Below are positions 9,090-17,794 of a DNA stretch of 64,000 nt, piece by piece. The DNA is from Glaciecola siphonariae. GTDB taxonomy: Bacteria; Pseudomonadota; Gammaproteobacteria; Enterobacterales; Alteromonadaceae. The stretch's first letter is position 1. The number at the start of each line of letters is the position of its first letter. The notes under the pieces are model-generated. The model searched no databases. It saw nothing but the letters and a program-made list of their open reading frames with translations, and was not told where the DNA came from. The DNA is taken from the NCBI RefSeq assembly GCF_042652645.1, contig NZ_JBHSGU010000002.1, forward strand, positions 806,001-870,000, read 5' to 3'. Position numbers and translations under genes: made by a program.

Positions 9090-9944
9090 ATGAAAATACC
9101 CAAACAGCTTCAACCATTGTTAGAGGACGGCTTAATTGACGAGGTACTCTATCAATTAATGAGCGGAAAAGAAGCGACCGTGTATGTGGTGAAGAGCCAA
9201 GGCAGTATATGTTGTGCCAAAGCCTATAAAGACGTAATGAAGCGAAGCTTCAAAAAAGCTGCGCAGTACCAAGAAGGACGCAAAGTAAAAAACTCTCGCC
9301 GAGCAAGAGCAATGGAGAAAGGCTCAAGCTTTGGCCGCAAGCAATTAGAAGATGCATGGCAAAACGCCGAAGTGGATGCCCTATTCACTTTGGCAAAGGC
9401 AGGCGTACGAGTACCCCAACCATACGGCTGCTATGATGGTGTGCTGTTAATGGAATTAATCACCAACGAAGAAGGCGATGTTGCGCCGCGTTTAAACGAT
9501 GTAGAAATGTCGAGTGAGCAAGCCCTTGATGACCACGCACAAATGATGCACTACGTGAAGCTTATGCTGTGTGCCGGAATTGTGCATGGCGATTTATCGG
9601 AATTTAACGTGCTCGTAGATGATTACGGCCCTGTCATCATCGACCTGCCGCAAGCAGTGAATGCTGCCGCTAACAACAATGCTTTTGAGATGTTGCAGCG
9701 CGATGTTCGCAACATCACCGACTATTATGCCCAATTTGCCGACGAACTTAAGCAAACGCTGTATGCAGAAGAAATGTGGGCACTGTTTGAAGCTGCCAAA
9801 TTAAGCCCTGAAACCGAATTGACCGGCTATTTTGAGGTAGACACCCGCGAGGCCGATGTTGACACGGTATTAGAAGAAATCAAAGCCGCCTTTGCCGAAG
9901 AGCAAGCAAGGCAGGAGCGCATGCGAGAGGCAGGTGACGAATAG
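9090..9944 (+). CDS. RIO1-family serine protein kinase
   Basis: 284-aa atypical protein kinase of the bacterial RIO group (Pseudomonas PA4780 type). The nucleotide-binding loop is MSGKEATVYVVKS (about residues 24-36), the invariant Lys is in CCAKAYKD, the catalytic loop is VHGDLSEFNVL and the metal-binding Asp is in VIIDLPQAV. The acidic/alanine-rich C-terminal tail is usual. It is a stand-alone plus-strand gene, divergent from iadA. Bacterial members are poorly characterised; substrates are unknown here. Confidence 0.9.
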   Translation: MKIPKQLQPLLEDGLIDEVLYQLMSGKEATVYVVKSQGSICCAKAYKDVMKRSFKKAAQYQEGRKVKNSRRARAMEKGSSFGRKQLEDAWQNAEVDALFTLAKAGVRVPQPYGCYDGVLLMELITNEEGDVAPRLNDVEMSSEQALDDHAQMMHYVKLMLCAGIVHGDLSEFNVLVDDYGPVIIDLPQAVNAAANNNAFEMLQRDVRNITDYYAQFADELKQTLYAEEMWALFEAAKLSPETELTGYFEVDTREADVDTVLEEIKAAFAEEQARQERMREAGDE

Positions 9945-9952
9945 TAAACAAA

Positions 9953-10723
9953 TTATTTTGTTAGCTGCTCTGCTTTGCGCAGCATAATATTGCGGTAGGT
10001 ATCTACCCAATATCTGCCTTTATTTGCCACCAAGTAGTCTAATAACTTGGCATGTTCGGCCTTGGTAACTGATAAATAGTCGCCCCCAACACCGTGGAAC
10101 AACACGTTAATCAGCTTTACGTTGGCCGGCTGCTGCTCAATAAATCTTATGATGTCTTCTGCATTTATCTCAGAGGGCGCAATCAATGCAGCAAAGCTGG
10201 CGGCATCAGTGCTCTTTACGCCCAAAAATAAGTCTTTTACCGCATCTACGTAGTTACCATCGTTGGCGAGTTGATCAAAACATGGTGGCGTGAATGTTCT
10301 TTGCTTTTGGCCGTCTAGTGCCATTAGCAAAGTATTGGCGACTTTCACTTCTTTGACCATATCGTGAACCGTTTTACTGTCTAGCGCATTCATGGGGCTT
10401 ACCCAATCTCTATCGGGTTTTGACCTTGAACAGGCATGATGCAAAGTATGATTGCCCAGTTCGTGTCCTTGCGCAGCCAACATACGCCATTCGTCTAATC
10501 GATTGGTGAAAGCGTCAGACGTGGGTACAACATAGAAAGAAGCTTTGAGACCGCGCTGGTTTAATGCAGGTAATGCAGTGTCTAATTGACTATCAAGCGC
10601 ATCGTCATAAGAAAGGCTAATGGCTATTGTTTCGCCCTGTGGCCATATTTGCGTGTCGTCTCCTATGCAAAAGAAGCTACAGCTAAACACTATCACCGAA
10701 AAAAACACTTTTGAGCATTTCAT
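9953..10723 (-). CDS. Exported polysaccharide deacetylase (NodB fold)
   Basis: 256-aa carbohydrate esterase family 4-type protein. An N-terminal hydrophobic export signal covers residues ~5-20 (FFSVIVFSCSFFC); a Cys at the end could make it a lipoprotein, but the lipobox is weak. NodB motif 1 is SLSYDDALDSQ (Asp40/Asp41) and motif 2 is the HTLHH group (His93 and His97), which together form the metal site. The C-terminus ends with a putative substrate loop containing LINVLFHGVGGDY. It converges on rioA, with only 8 bases between the stops. Substrate (chitin-like, peptidoglycan or xylan) cannot be told from sequence. Confidence 0.85.
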   Translation of the reverse strand: MKCSKVFFSVIVFSCSFFCIGDDTQIWPQGETIAISLSYDDALDSQLDTALPALNQRGLKASFYVVPTSDAFTNRLDEWRMLAAQGHELGNHTLHHACSRSKPDRDWVSPMNALDSKTVHDMVKEVKVANTLLMALDGQKQRTFTPPCFDQLANDGNYVDAVKDLFLGVKSTDAASFAALIAPSEINAEDIIRFIEQQPANVKLINVLFHGVGGDYLSVTKAEHAKLLDYLVANKGRYWVDTYRNIMLRKAEQLTK

Positions 10724-10784
10724 AAACTAAGTTCGTCCTTTAAGCAATCTTCGCCGCTATGCCTTGATGCTAACAACAAAAACC

Positions 10785-10812
10785 AAAAAAGCGAGCTTCC
10801 TGCTCGCTTTTT
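10785..10812 (-). terminator. Intrinsic terminator of the thrS-infC-rpmI-rplT operon
   Basis: Read on the minus strand, a GC-rich stem (AAAAAGCGAGC / GCTCGCTTTTTT) with an AGGAA loop is followed by a T-run. It lies 30 bases after the rplT stop. Confidence 0.9.
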
Positions 10813-10841
10813 CGAAAAGAACTTAAACTATTGTTGATAGT

Positions 10842-11198
10842 TTACGCTAACGCGCCTTTTGCTGCTTCTACTAATGCAGTAAAAGCGGCTTTGTCGTGTA
10901 CTGCGATGTCAGCAAGGATTTTACGATCGATTTCAACAGAGGCTTTTTTCAAGCCGTTGATGAAACGCGAATAGCTCATTCCATTTTGACGTGCAGCCGC
11001 GTTAATACGTGCAATCCATAATTGACGGAATTGACGCTTACGCTGACGACGGTCGCGATATGCATATTGACCTGCTTTAGTTACCGCCTGGACCGCTACG
11101 CGATACACACGACTACGAGCACCGTAGTAACCTTTAGCTTGTTTTAATACTTTTTTATGACGTGCGCGTGCTACCACGCCGCGTTTTACTCTAGCCAT
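10842..11198 (-). CDS. rplT: 50S ribosomal protein L20
   Basis: 118 aa, exactly the usual L20 length, starting MARVKRGVVARARHKKVLK. It binds 23S rRNA early in large-subunit assembly and, in E. coli, represses translation of its own operon through a site upstream of rpmI. It follows rpmI by 23 bases and is the last gene before the terminator at 10785-10812. Very basic composition is typical. Confidence 0.98.
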   Translation of the reverse strand: MARVKRGVVARARHKKVLKQAKGYYGARSRVYRVAVQAVTKAGQYAYRDRRQRKRQFRQLWIARINAAARQNGMSYSRFINGLKKASVEIDRKILADIAVHDKAAFTALVEAAKGALA

Positions 11199-11221
11199 TT
11201 TTCAGTCTCCTAAGTCTAAGG

Positions 11222-11419
11222 TTATACGTATGGCAACATACGTTGGATAAGGGCGGTATCATTTACATGAACCAACTTCTTACCACGTAGATGACGCTTA
11301 CGCTTAGTGCTTTTCTTGGTCAAAATGTGACGCAAGTGAGACTGTTTGCTTTTAAAACGACCAGAACCCGTTTTGCGAAAACGCTTAAGGGCACCGCTGT
11401 TTGATTTCATTTTAGGCAT
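11222..11419 (-). CDS. rpmI: 50S ribosomal protein L35
   Basis: 65 aa, start MPKMKSNSGALKRFRKTGSG, a canonical L35. It lies between infC and rplT in the conserved operon. The 112-base infC-rpmI gap is where the E. coli L20 translational operator lies; I cannot fold it by eye with enough certainty to claim the pseudoknot here. Confidence 0.98.
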   Translation of the reverse strand: MPKMKSNSGALKRFRKTGSGRFKSKQSHLRHILTKKSTKRKRHLRGKKLVHVNDTALIQRMLPYV

Positions 11420-11531
11420 TGCTAAAACTCCGCATTGTTAATAAACCCCAAACCATTTGCAGTAAGTGTGGGTGTTAAAATTTGCAGCAAGGTGTTTTAA
11501 GTTGTGCAGACTTAAAAACTTTAGACCGTTA

Positions 11532-12071
11532 CTACTTCTTATGTGGGGCGAGCACCATGATCATCTGTCTGCCTTCTACCCTATGTGGGAAAGACTCGCA
11601 GTTAGCAATGTCTTCTAAGTCGCCTTTAACGCGATTTAAAAGTTCAATGCCAATCTCTTGGTGAGCCATTTCACGACCACGAAAACGTATCGTTACTTTA
11701 GCTTTATCTCCACCCTCTAGAAAGCGACGCAGGTTGCGCAGTTTTACCTGGTAATCGCCTTCATCAGTGCCAGGGCGAAACTTAATCTCCTTGACCTGAA
11801 TTTGCTTTTGTTTCTTTTTCTGCTCTTTTTGGGCCTTGCTCTTTTCGAACAAGAATTTCCCATAGTCCATGATTTTACAGACCGGGGGAGCCGCATTAGG
11901 GCTAACTTCAACGAGATCTACACCAGCGGCTTCAGCCTGTGCCAGTGCCTCGGTGATGGATACCACTCCAGCTTGTGAGCCATCTGCAGCGACCAATCGT
12001 ACTTCATTTACCGTAATTTCTTCGTTAATCCGAGCTTTATCGCTCTGAGCTTTATTAGCAGCGCCTTTAAT
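11532..12071 (-). CDS. infC: Translation initiation factor IF-3 (AUU start)
   Basis: IF-3 binds the 30S subunit, prevents premature 50S joining and discriminates against non-canonical start codons. The mature part NEVRLVAADGSQAGVVS... through the C-terminal EGRQMIMVLAPHKK is diagnostic. An ATG at 12092 would give a 186-aa form, but it lacks a ribosome binding site. A perfect GGAGG (12080-12084) sits 8 bases before the ATT at 12069-12071, and starting there gives 179 aa, the E. coli length. AUU is the known autoregulatory start of enterobacterial infC, so I place the start there. Confidence 0.96.
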   Translation of the reverse strand: MKGAANKAQSDKARINEEITVNEVRLVAADGSQAGVVSITEALAQAEAAGVDLVEVSPNAAPPVCKIMDYGKFLFEKSKAQKEQKKKQKQIQVKEIKFRPGTDEGDYQVKLRNLRRFLEGGDKAKVTIRFRGREMAHQEIGIELLNRVKGDLEDIANCESFPHRVEGRQMIMVLAPHKK

Positions 12072-12084
12072 TTGACATTCCTCC
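12069..12084 (-). promoter_or_regulatory. Shine-Dalgarno plus AUU start of infC (autoregulatory)
   Basis: On the minus strand GGAGG is followed by an 8-base spacer and ATT. In E. coli the AUU codon lets IF-3 repress its own translation by rejecting a non-standard start. The spacing and the absence of a better start make the same control likely here. Confidence 0.85.
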
Positions 12085-12171
12085 AAGAACATTAAAATGT
12101 GTCGTGAATGCGTGCCTAACCATTAGACCGCTCCACGAATCGCAGTATTATACCTATTCTTACGCGCAGTG

Positions 12172-14088
12172 CTATTGAATTTTTTTAGATTTAATATCAT
12201 CTAGCACATGTGCTGTAAAATCATTGATACTCATTACGCCTAAATCGACGCCTTTTCGAGTACGCACGGCCACTTCACCGGATTCTTTTTCTTTATCGCC
12301 CACCACGAGCAAATACGGGACTTTTTTCATGGTGTGTTCACGAATCTTAAAGCCGATTTTTTCATTTCGAACGTCTGCTTTAACGCGCACCCCCGCCGCT
12401 TTAAGGCTTTTTACTACCGAAGCAACGTACGCAGACTGGCTGTCAGTAATATTCGCTACCACCACTTGGGTGGGCGCAAGCCAAGTCGGGAAGGCGCCAG
12501 CAAATTCTTCTGTGAGTATGCCGATAAAACGCTCTAATGAGCCCAAAATAGCTCGGTGAATCATCACCGGCACTTTTCGTTCACCGTCTTCGGCTACATA
12601 TGTTGAACCTAGGCGGCCTGGCATCGAAAAGTCAAGCTGCACGGTGCCGCACTGCCACGCGCGGTCAAGGCAATCATGCAGAGTAAATTCAATTTTAGGC
12701 CCGTAAAATGCGCCCTCACCCGGCAAATATTGAAATTCGATATCACTGGCTTTTAAGGCATCTGCGAGGGCTTTTTCAGATTTATCCCAAATTTCGTCTG
12801 AGCCAACACGCTTTTCTGGGCGCGTTGATAATTTCACTGCGATTTTGTCAAACCCAAAGGTTGAGTAGGTATCGTAAACCATCTTAATGCAGTCACTGAC
12901 TTCATCAAGAATCTGTTCTTCTGTACAAAATACGTGTGCATCGTCTTGAGTGAATCCGCGAACGCGCATCAATCCGTGCAGCGCACCGGAGGGTTCATTT
13001 CTGTGACAACAGCCAAACTCCGCCATTTTAAGAGGCAGGTCGCGGTAAGACTTCAAACCTTGGTTAAATATCTGAACATGCCCAGGACAGTTCATAGGTT
13101 TAATGGCGTACTCACGCTTCTCAGACTCGGTGGTAAACATGTTTTCGGCATATTTATCCCAATGCCCCGACTTCTCCCACAACGAACGGTCCATCATCAA
13201 TGGACCCTTTACCTCATCGTATTCATAGTCGTGTAGCTTGGAGCGAATAAACTGTTCCAATTCGGTATAAATCGTCCAGCCGTCGTTATGCCAAAACACC
13301 ATGCCCGGCGCTTCTTCTTGCCAATGGAACAAATCAAGCGTTTTACCAATTTTTCGATGATCTCGCTTTTCTGCTTCTTCCAGTCGATTTAAGTAAGCTT
13401 TAAGCTGTTTTTTATCTGCCCATGCAGTACCGTAAATTCGTTGAAGCATTTTGTTATCTGAATCGCCGCGCCAGTATGCACCGGCTACCTTCATTAATTT
13501 AAAATGCTGACAAAAACGCATGTTCGGTACGTGCGGGCCGCGGCACATATCTATATATTCTTCGTGATGATATAAACCTGGCTTATCGTCTTTTGCGATA
13601 TTCTCATCTAAAATTTGAATTTTATAGCTCTCACCGCGGGCAACAAATGCCTCACGAGCCTCTTCCCAGCTCACTTTCTTTTTTACGACGTCGTAATTAG
13701 TTTTTGCAAGTTCTAACATGCGCTTTTCAATTTTTGCCAGCGCGTCTTCGTTTAATGGCTCGTCTAGGTCTACGTCATAATAAAACCCATTATCGATAGT
13801 AGGGCCAATGGCCATTTTTACGTCGGGATATAGCTGCTTTATTGCATGCCCAATAAGGTGAGCACAGCTATGACGAATAATCTCCAAGCCTTCTTCATCT
13901 CTGGCAGTAATGATTTGCAAGCTGGCGTCGTCGTCAATCATATCGACGGCGTCTGCTAATTCACCGTTGATTTTTCCGGCGATAGTCGCTTTTGCAAGTC
14001 CAGGACCAATGTCGTTGGCCACATCTAAAATGCTAACAGGATTGTCGAAAGTACGTTGACTTCCGTCAGGGAGTGTAATTACAGGCAT
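12172..14088 (-). CDS. thrS: Threonine-tRNA ligase
   Basis: 638 aa, near the usual 642. An N-terminal TGS domain (1-62, MPVITLPDGSQRTFDNPVS) precedes the editing domain with the HSCAHLIGHA zinc-like motif near residues 73-83. The class II catalytic core has the zinc Cys in NCPGHVQIF and motif 2 in FGCCHRNEPSGALHGL; the anticodon-binding domain is C-terminal. It is the first gene of the operon with infC, rpmI and rplT. E. coli thrS is autoregulated by leader mimicry of tRNA-Thr; I could not establish such a structure here. Confidence 0.98.
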   Translation of the reverse strand: MPVITLPDGSQRTFDNPVSILDVANDIGPGLAKATIAGKINGELADAVDMIDDDASLQIITARDEEGLEIIRHSCAHLIGHAIKQLYPDVKMAIGPTIDNGFYYDVDLDEPLNEDALAKIEKRMLELAKTNYDVVKKKVSWEEAREAFVARGESYKIQILDENIAKDDKPGLYHHEEYIDMCRGPHVPNMRFCQHFKLMKVAGAYWRGDSDNKMLQRIYGTAWADKKQLKAYLNRLEEAEKRDHRKIGKTLDLFHWQEEAPGMVFWHNDGWTIYTELEQFIRSKLHDYEYDEVKGPLMMDRSLWEKSGHWDKYAENMFTTESEKREYAIKPMNCPGHVQIFNQGLKSYRDLPLKMAEFGCCHRNEPSGALHGLMRVRGFTQDDAHVFCTEEQILDEVSDCIKMVYDTYSTFGFDKIAVKLSTRPEKRVGSDEIWDKSEKALADALKASDIEFQYLPGEGAFYGPKIEFTLHDCLDRAWQCGTVQLDFSMPGRLGSTYVAEDGERKVPVMIHRAILGSLERFIGILTEEFAGAFPTWLAPTQVVVANITDSQSAYVASVVKSLKAAGVRVKADVRNEKIGFKIREHTMKKVPYLLVVGDKEKESGEVAVRTRKGVDLGVMSINDFTAHVLDDIKSKKIQ

Positions 14089-14347
14089 GATGTTCCTTTA
14101 TTCAGTGGTGACACAAACCAAGCGCCACTTGATATTTTTTTGGATAAAGTGCGTAGATAAACTTAGGCGTTAAAAACTGAGTGAATTATAACGATATGGG
14201 ATAAGCACTTGCAATGCTTAAGCCAAGAGATTGCCAGATAAATACCGCCTAAGTTTTATTCAGCAGCAATTTGCGCAACATAACTCACTAAAAATGGACA
14301 ATATGCCGTACTCAATATACACATGCCCATCCCGCTCAAAAAGCTTC

Positions 14348-15388
14348 ATGACAATACAAATGCGTGCGACGCGCACAGCTGCTTTCTTATTCATGTTCAT
14401 TGCTGTGTTATTTACGCAGGCGTGTACCCAGCATGAGCAAGTTAAAAACGACATCAATAAGCTATCTGAACGCTTAGAAAGCTTCACCGAGCTTTCGATT
14501 GACGGCCCTCAATTAACTGACCATACACTCAAAGCGCCCGCCAAATCGAGTTTAGAACAAGTAATACCCGACTTACAGATTGCAATGCGGGAGTTCTATG
14601 CCATTGACGACTGCCCCCTCGGACAATTTATCGCAGAGCGAAACACCGCCTTGGGTAAAACGCAGCTCCCCTCTACTCGGTTTTTGTATGAAAAGCGCCT
14701 GTTAAATACACTTCATGATTGCATGCAACAATTGCAAAATGAGCATCCTATGCATGAAAAACTCGCATCGTGGATAGCGCAAAAGCAAGACAATCTGCCT
14801 CTGGTTTGGGTAAACATGCTGACGCAATCAGACGAGCTCTATTTGGCGTTTACCACATCTGGTGGATTTATTGCGGGCACCAGTGAAGACGGGCTACAAG
14901 AAACCAAGCTAGCGCTTAATTATTTGCTTGAAGCTTTGGAGGCAAATTCACTAAATAGCGAGCAACTCGAACTTCATATGCGCGATTTAACCGACACCCG
15001 TCTTCCTGCTCGCATGTGGCGTACACAAAACCTTATTGTCAATTCGCTCCCAGCGATTAGCAAACTATTGGAGCGCTACATCGATGAACACGCAAACCAA
15101 TGTGCGACGGCAAAGCTGGAGGAAGAATTAACAATCATGCGTAATATTTTTACGCTGTTTTTTGCCGACACTATTCAGCCCCTTGCAAGTCAACTAAATC
15201 ATTATCAATATCAGCTCAACCCGAGCTTTGAGCTGCTCGCTAACAATCAATATATGCCTCCTCAGTGGTCTCAATTTATCCGGGAGCAATATGTGGAATC
15301 TGCTGATGAATATAAACAAACGATGAAAAAACATATTGAGCTTTGGCAAGCAATATTTCGACTTTGCGATGATAAGGACGAAGCTTAA
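14348..15388 (+). CDS. DUF3080-like lipoprotein of unknown function
   Basis: About 346 aa. The start MTIQMRATRTAAFLFMFIAVLFTQAC gives a basic n-region, a hydrophobic core and a lipobox (FTQAC), so the protein is probably lipid-anchored. The open frame extends upstream from a TTG at 14231, but that would bury the signal; neither ATG 14348 nor ATG 14360 has a clear ribosome binding site. The segment CPLGQFIAERNTALGKTQLPS.RFLYEKRLL resembles what I remember of the DUF3080 family of gammaproteobacteria. The remainder is helix-rich with no catalytic motif visible. It is divergent from thrS. Function is unknown. Confidence 0.7.
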   Translation: MTIQMRATRTAAFLFMFIAVLFTQACTQHEQVKNDINKLSERLESFTELSIDGPQLTDHTLKAPAKSSLEQVIPDLQIAMREFYAIDDCPLGQFIAERNTALGKTQLPSTRFLYEKRLLNTLHDCMQQLQNEHPMHEKLASWIAQKQDNLPLVWVNMLTQSDELYLAFTTSGGFIAGTSEDGLQETKLALNYLLEALEANSLNSEQLELHMRDLTDTRLPARMWRTQNLIVNSLPAISKLLERYIDEHANQCATAKLEEELTIMRNIFTLFFADTIQPLASQLNHYQYQLNPSFELLANNQYMPPQWSQFIREQYVESADEYKQTMKKHIELWQAIFRLCDDKDEA

Positions 15389-15411
15389 TTAAAATTTGCT
15401 CGAGCAACTGT

Positions 15412-15486
15412 AGTTTAAACAAACACAATTTAAACAAACATAATTTAAACAAACATAATGTACGCAAACATAAGTTGGGCAAACAT
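15412..15486. repeat. Five degenerate 15-bp tandem repeats
   Basis: Five 15-base units start at 15412, 15427, 15442, 15457 and 15472. Units 2 and 3 are identical (AATTTAAACAAACAT); unit 1 is nearly so, while units 4 and 5 keep only the ends (AA...CAAACAT). They lie in the 165-base gap between the DUF3080 gene and the aldolase gene. No reading frame across them is convincing. Confidence 0.9.
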
Positions 15487-15553
15487 CATCAAAAAGCTGA
15501 TATGCTTAAGTTTTATTATTTATGTAAAGAACGTTTTAGCCATCGGATAATCA

Positions 15554-16324
15554 ATGTACGACATACCTACTCTCAACTTAAAGAACCAAGTTTCAAAGAC
15601 AGAATGGCATACGCGTGTTGAGCTGGCAGCAGCTTATCGTTTATTAGTGATGCACGGATGGGATGACCTTATCCATACGCACATTTCTGCACGCATTCCC
15701 GATACAGAGGAGCTTTTAATAAACGCATTTGGTTTAGCGTTTGAGGAGGTGACTGCCTCGAATTTGGTTAAAATTGATATTGAGGGCAACATTATTCAAG
15801 ACGACTGCCCGTTTGATATCAACCCAGCAGGCTTTACCATTCACAGCGCAGTGCATATTGCCCGCCCTGAAGCTCAGTGCGCTTTGCATCTGCATCACCC
15901 TGATGCCATCGCAGTGGCGAGCACCGAAAAGGGCCTTCGTCCTTACAGCCAGTATTCGGCTTTTGCGCTTGCAAGCATGAGCTATCATCGCTACGAAGGT
16001 TTAGCGGTTAATCATGATGAAATACAACGTTTGCAAACCGATTTGGGCTCCGCTAATTTTATGCTCTTGCGCAATCATGGCGCCCTAACCATGGGCGTAA
16101 CCATTGGCGATGCATTTATGCATATGTATGACCTACTGCGTGCTTGTGAGGTGCAAGTAAAAATGCAGCAGTCAGGTGATACGCCAATAGAAGTAGACCC
16201 CAACATAATTGCCTCAATAAAAGCGCAGGCTGATATTGTGCATACCGGCCAAACAGGCGGTCAAAAAGCATGGCCGGCGATGATGCGACGTGTTAAACGC
16301 CAGTACCCAAACTTTGATATTTAA
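15554..16324 (+). CDS. Class II aldolase/adducin family protein
   Basis: 256-aa zinc-dependent aldolase-fold protein. The adducin-like core runs from ~20 to ~215. The likely zinc ligands are the His residues of ALHLHHPDA (near 115-120) and of LRNHGALTMG. The family includes fuculose-1-P and rhamnulose-1-P aldolases, but also many members acting on unphosphorylated substrates or with no known reaction. It is followed after 78 bases by an enolase-superfamily enzyme in the same direction, which suggests a shared pathway, possibly cleavage of a 2-keto-3-deoxy sugar acid. That substrate assignment is inference. Confidence 0.85.
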   Translation: MYDIPTLNLKNQVSKTEWHTRVELAAAYRLLVMHGWDDLIHTHISARIPDTEELLINAFGLAFEEVTASNLVKIDIEGNIIQDDCPFDINPAGFTIHSAVHIARPEAQCALHLHHPDAIAVASTEKGLRPYSQYSAFALASMSYHRYEGLAVNHDEIQRLQTDLGSANFMLLRNHGALTMGVTIGDAFMHMYDLLRACEVQVKMQQSGDTPIEVDPNIIASIKAQADIVHTGQTGGQKAWPAMMRRVKRQYPNFDI

Positions 16325-16402
16325 TGCACTTGCAAAAACCTTTTAAGATAAAAACACGTTCATCGTTATTGTTAACACTATTATTCGCGAGCATCACATT
16401 TT

Positions 16403-17578
16403 ATGAAAATTACCCACGTTGAAATTTTTGATATTCACTGCCCAGAAAGACCGCCATGGAACCCTATTTTTGTTCGCATTCACACCGATGAAGGGATACA
16501 CGGCGTGGGTGAAGCTGGATTAGCTTATGATTGGGGGCATAGCGCCGCGGCAGCCATGATAAAAGAGATTGCCGAGGCGGTATTAATTGGTTTTGACCCA
16601 TTTAAAACAGAGCTATTGTGGTCGCGCATGCTGCGAGAAAGCTTTTGGGGGCTTGGCGGCGGCCCAGTGCTCTATTCTGCAATGAGCGCTATCGACACCG
16701 CACTTTGGGATATTAAAGGCAAAGCACTTGGCGTGCCGGTGTATCAGCTCTTAGGCGGAAAAACCAATGATGACTTGCGTACTTATGCCAGTCAGCTTCA
16801 GTTTGATTGGAGCCAAGACTGCGTAAAAATGCTGACACCCGATGACTACGCTCGCTCAGCCGCAAAAGCCATGGCAGAGGGTTATGACGCAGTAAAAGTG
16901 GACCCCATCGTGTATGACGAAAACGGGGATTCGAGCTTTGATAGAACCAAATTATTTACGCCCAAACAAATGAAACTGTTTGGTGATCGCCTACGCGCTA
17001 TTCGCAAAGAAGTAGGCGATGAAGTCGATATTATCTTTGAGGCACATTCACTCATGGGCTGCGCCTCTGCGATTCAAATGGGGTCAGTGATAGAAGAAGT
17101 AGGCTGCATGATGTTTGAAGAGCCGGTGAATTATCTTAATGCCGCCGTGCATAAAAAGGTGTCTGAGCGCGTGAATGTGCCAATAGCGGGGGGTGAGCGG
17201 CTTTACCATCGTTGGGATGTGCGCCCCTATTTTGAAGATCAAAGTATTGATGTACTGCAGCCCGACGTAGGCCTTTGCGGCGGATTTACCGAAGCAAAAA
17301 AAGTCTGTGATTATGCTGATGTGTATGATATTCGCATTCAGGCGCACGTATGCGGCGGACCGGTTGCGACCGCAGCGGCTCTGCAGTTAGAGGCCGCTAT
17401 TCCTAACTTTTTAATTCACGAGCACCACACATATGCAATTAAATCGTGGAATCGAGAGCTTTGCATTCAAGATTATCAGCCCGTTAACGGCAAGTTTAAG
17501 GTACCAGACCTTCCGGGTATTGGTATAGAGCTAAACGATGACATCGTAAAACGCTCGCCAAATGTGGTCGTCAAATAG
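16403..17578 (+). CDS. Mandelate racemase/muconate lactonizing enzyme-type (enolase superfamily) protein
   Basis: 391 aa with the N-terminal capping domain (MKITHVEIFDIHCPERPPW...) and C-terminal TIM barrel. Candidate metal ligands are in IIFEAHSL, MFEEPVN and AGGERL. A catalytic His is likely in QAHVCGG, as in galactonate dehydratase-like members. The KVD motif on strand 2 replaces the KxK base pair of racemases, which favours an acid-sugar dehydratase over a racemase. The specific substrate cannot be read from sequence. It pairs with the class II aldolase upstream, and a terminator lies after the gene. Confidence 0.87.
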   Translation: MKITHVEIFDIHCPERPPWNPIFVRIHTDEGIHGVGEAGLAYDWGHSAAAAMIKEIAEAVLIGFDPFKTELLWSRMLRESFWGLGGGPVLYSAMSAIDTALWDIKGKALGVPVYQLLGGKTNDDLRTYASQLQFDWSQDCVKMLTPDDYARSAAKAMAEGYDAVKVDPIVYDENGDSSFDRTKLFTPKQMKLFGDRLRAIRKEVGDEVDIIFEAHSLMGCASAIQMGSVIEEVGCMMFEEPVNYLNAAVHKKVSERVNVPIAGGERLYHRWDVRPYFEDQSIDVLQPDVGLCGGFTEAKKVCDYADVYDIRIQAHVCGGPVATAAALQLEAAIPNFLIHEHHTYAIKSWNRELCIQDYQPVNGKFKVPDLPGIGIELNDDIVKRSPNVVVK

Positions 17579-17601
17579 CTTTGAGGTCACTGTTTATTAG
17601 G

Positions 17602-17660
17602 AAATTGTTTACGAATAAATTGTTTACGAATAAATTGTTTACGAATAAATAGTTACGAGG
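17602..17660. repeat. Nearly four 15-bp tandem repeats
   Basis: Three perfect copies of AAATTGTTTACGAAT at 17602, 17617 and 17632 are followed by a decayed fourth copy up to about 17660. They lie right after the enolase-superfamily gene and before its terminator hairpin. They are noncoding as far as I can see. Confidence 0.92.
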
Positions 17661-17686
17661 AAATCATCGCACTGGCGGTGATTTTC
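17661..17686 (+). terminator. Probable terminator after the enolase-superfamily gene
   Basis: The stem AAATCATCGC / GCGGTGATTT has one G-U pair and an ACTG loop, and is followed by TTCTTAT. It is close to the xth 3' end and may serve both strands poorly. Confidence 0.6.
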
Positions 17687-17794
17687 TTATAACTTTCTAC
17701 ACAAGCTTCAAATTAAACTGTATGTACATCCGAATGATCAAAAAAAACTAGCGCTGGCTTCGCTTCATTCCCGCTTAACACCAATGACCTAACG

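Noticed and set aside
15276..15482. Minus-strand frame with repeated CLFKL residues
   Set aside because: The repeats are simply the 15-bp intergenic array read in one frame; the rest lies antisense to the DUF3080 gene.
15412..15486. Possible CRISPR-like array
   Set aside because: Units are 15 bp, head to tail with no spacers, and there are no cas genes.
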